Position numbers and translations under genes: made by a program
Notes under the pieces: generated by a model
What the model saw: the letters and a program-made list of their open reading frames with translations, nothing else
Told to the model about the DNA's origin: nothing
The model's database searches: none
In this document: positions 63,422-64,000 of the stretch, in pieces
How the letters are laid out: each line of letters begins with the position of its first letter
How positions within the stretch are numbered: the stretch's first letter is position 1
Source of the DNA: Bin80 sp965219915
GTDB lineage: Bacteria; Bacteroidota; Rhodothermia; Rhodothermales; Bin80
DNA: 64,000 bases
Assembly: GCA_965219915.1 (NCBI GenBank)
Contig: OZ244794.1
Coordinates: 2,542,001 to 2,606,000 of the forward strand
Reading direction: 5' to 3'

Positions 63422-64000
63422 TCAATAGCGAAACGTGTGCGTGTATTTGACGAGCACCGTATGCCCTTCTGTCACTGGCAGACGAGGGAGCACTCGGTCC
63501 CGATCCGTATCCAAGTTCTGGTTATAGACCACCCACAGGTCGTTGCCTTCTCTGAAATTGTAACGCACGCGTATATTGCCACTGACCACGTGCTGAATGC
63601 TATTGAGTTGGATAAAGACGTTTGCACTGAACTTGGCATTCAGTGCGCTGCCAATTCGAAGGCGGCCCAAGTGTGCCAAAAACGTGTCATTGCGTGAAGG
63701 AAAGCGGATGCGCGTCAACTGGTAGGAGCCCGACAGTTCAAGATGCTTCGACACATACCAGATAGGGGCAGCACCCACGGCCACTTGCCAGCCATCGTAA
63801 AATGCACCGGTTTGAACGTGGGGCCGTATTTGGAAGAGTCTTGTGTGTGACACATTGTATTTTGCCCCTACACGAAAAAAATTGTATCGACCGGCTGGAA
63901 TCTGCACGTCGTCTGACAGCGCAAAGGGCGCCACCAGGAGTTCCGACTGGATCTTGAATTCTACGCCGCCTCCCGCGCCGCTCTTGGCTGCGAAATCCCA
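63422..64000 (-). CDS. C-terminal part of a DUF5916-type outer-membrane barrel (runs off right edge)
   Basis: The frame is open to the window's right edge; about 192 codons are visible. It consists of alternating amphipathic strands such as RYNFFRVGAKYNVS, GRLRIGSALNAKFSANVF and a final VKYTHTFRY ending in an aromatic residue. This is how outer-membrane barrels end. The segment ANVFIQLNSIQHVVSGNIRV, then GNDLWVVYNQN, matches the end of DUF5916 proteins (large barrels with an N-terminal carbohydrate-binding-like domain). The N-terminal portion is outside the window. Confidence 0.72.
   Translation of the reverse strand, partial: WDFAAKSGAGGGVEFKIQSELLVAPFALSDDVQIPAGRYNFFRVGAKYNVSHTRLFQIRPHVQTGAFYDGWQVAVGAAPIWYVSKHLELSGSYQLTRIRFPSRNDTFLAHLGRLRIGSALNAKFSANVFIQLNSIQHVVSGNIRVRYNFREGNDLWVVYNQNLDTDRDRVLPRLPVTEGHTVLVKYTHTFRY

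Overview
The window (about 50% G+C by eye) comes from a Gram-negative, aerobic bacterium of the Bacteroidota/Rhodothermota group, most likely a Rhodothermales-like lineage. The reasons are: an Alternative Complex III (ActA-F) operon joined to an A2-type caa3 oxidase, the arrangement known from Rhodothermus marinus; a SprE/PorW-type TPR lipoprotein; the end of a DUF5916-type outer-membrane barrel; and an LpxH-type lipid A enzyme. The assignment rests on gene content only.

Layout. 1-9033 (minus): pyruvate kinase, SprE-like TPR/SPOR lipoprotein, FtsH, then rpsL-rpsG-fusA (fusA runs off the left edge). 9125-12138: a secreted PHP phosphoesterase, a small lipoprotein and a PhoX-type phosphatase. 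12139-16830: an accessory island with a complete IS1634-family insertion sequence (2014 bp, 13-bp inverted repeats, perfect 66-bp target duplication) and a Schlafen/AlbA_2 ATPase-like regulator with an in-gene 11-bp repeat. 16839-29364 (minus): a 12-gene respiratory operon, actABCDEF, a small membrane protein, SCO, then caa3 subunits II-I-III-IV. 29480-36890: MATE transporter, carboxylesterase, Ig-like/LVIVD surface protein, HtpX and a YCII protein. 37031-42014 (minus): a second, A1-type haem-copper oxidase operon in unusual gene order, with two tiny membrane proteins and a cupredoxin lipoprotein. An auracyanin-like cupredoxin lies beyond it at 43427-43933.

44600-46626: LpxH-like hydrolase plus MurG-like glycosyltransferase. 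47094-51855: a mutagenesis cassette (DUF6504 protein, short ImuB, DnaE2) without ImuA. lexA, the probable regulator of such cassettes, is at 62022-62708. 51912-54153: a DUF2231 membrane protein and an AbiEi-type antitoxin whose AbiEii toxin partner is reduced to a frameshifted remnant. 54154-64000: CopA, two SRPBCC proteins, a PLP transsulfuration enzyme, DUF2461, two VOC proteins, DUF1835, LexA and the partial barrel.

The respiratory genes work together. ActA-F oxidise quinol and pass electrons to the caa3 cytochrome c domain, or possibly to the copper proteins beside the A1 oxidase, so the cell can use two oxygen reductases of different proton-channel type. I saw no tRNA, rRNA, CRISPR array or prophage. 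All family calls come from reading motifs; no database search was run.
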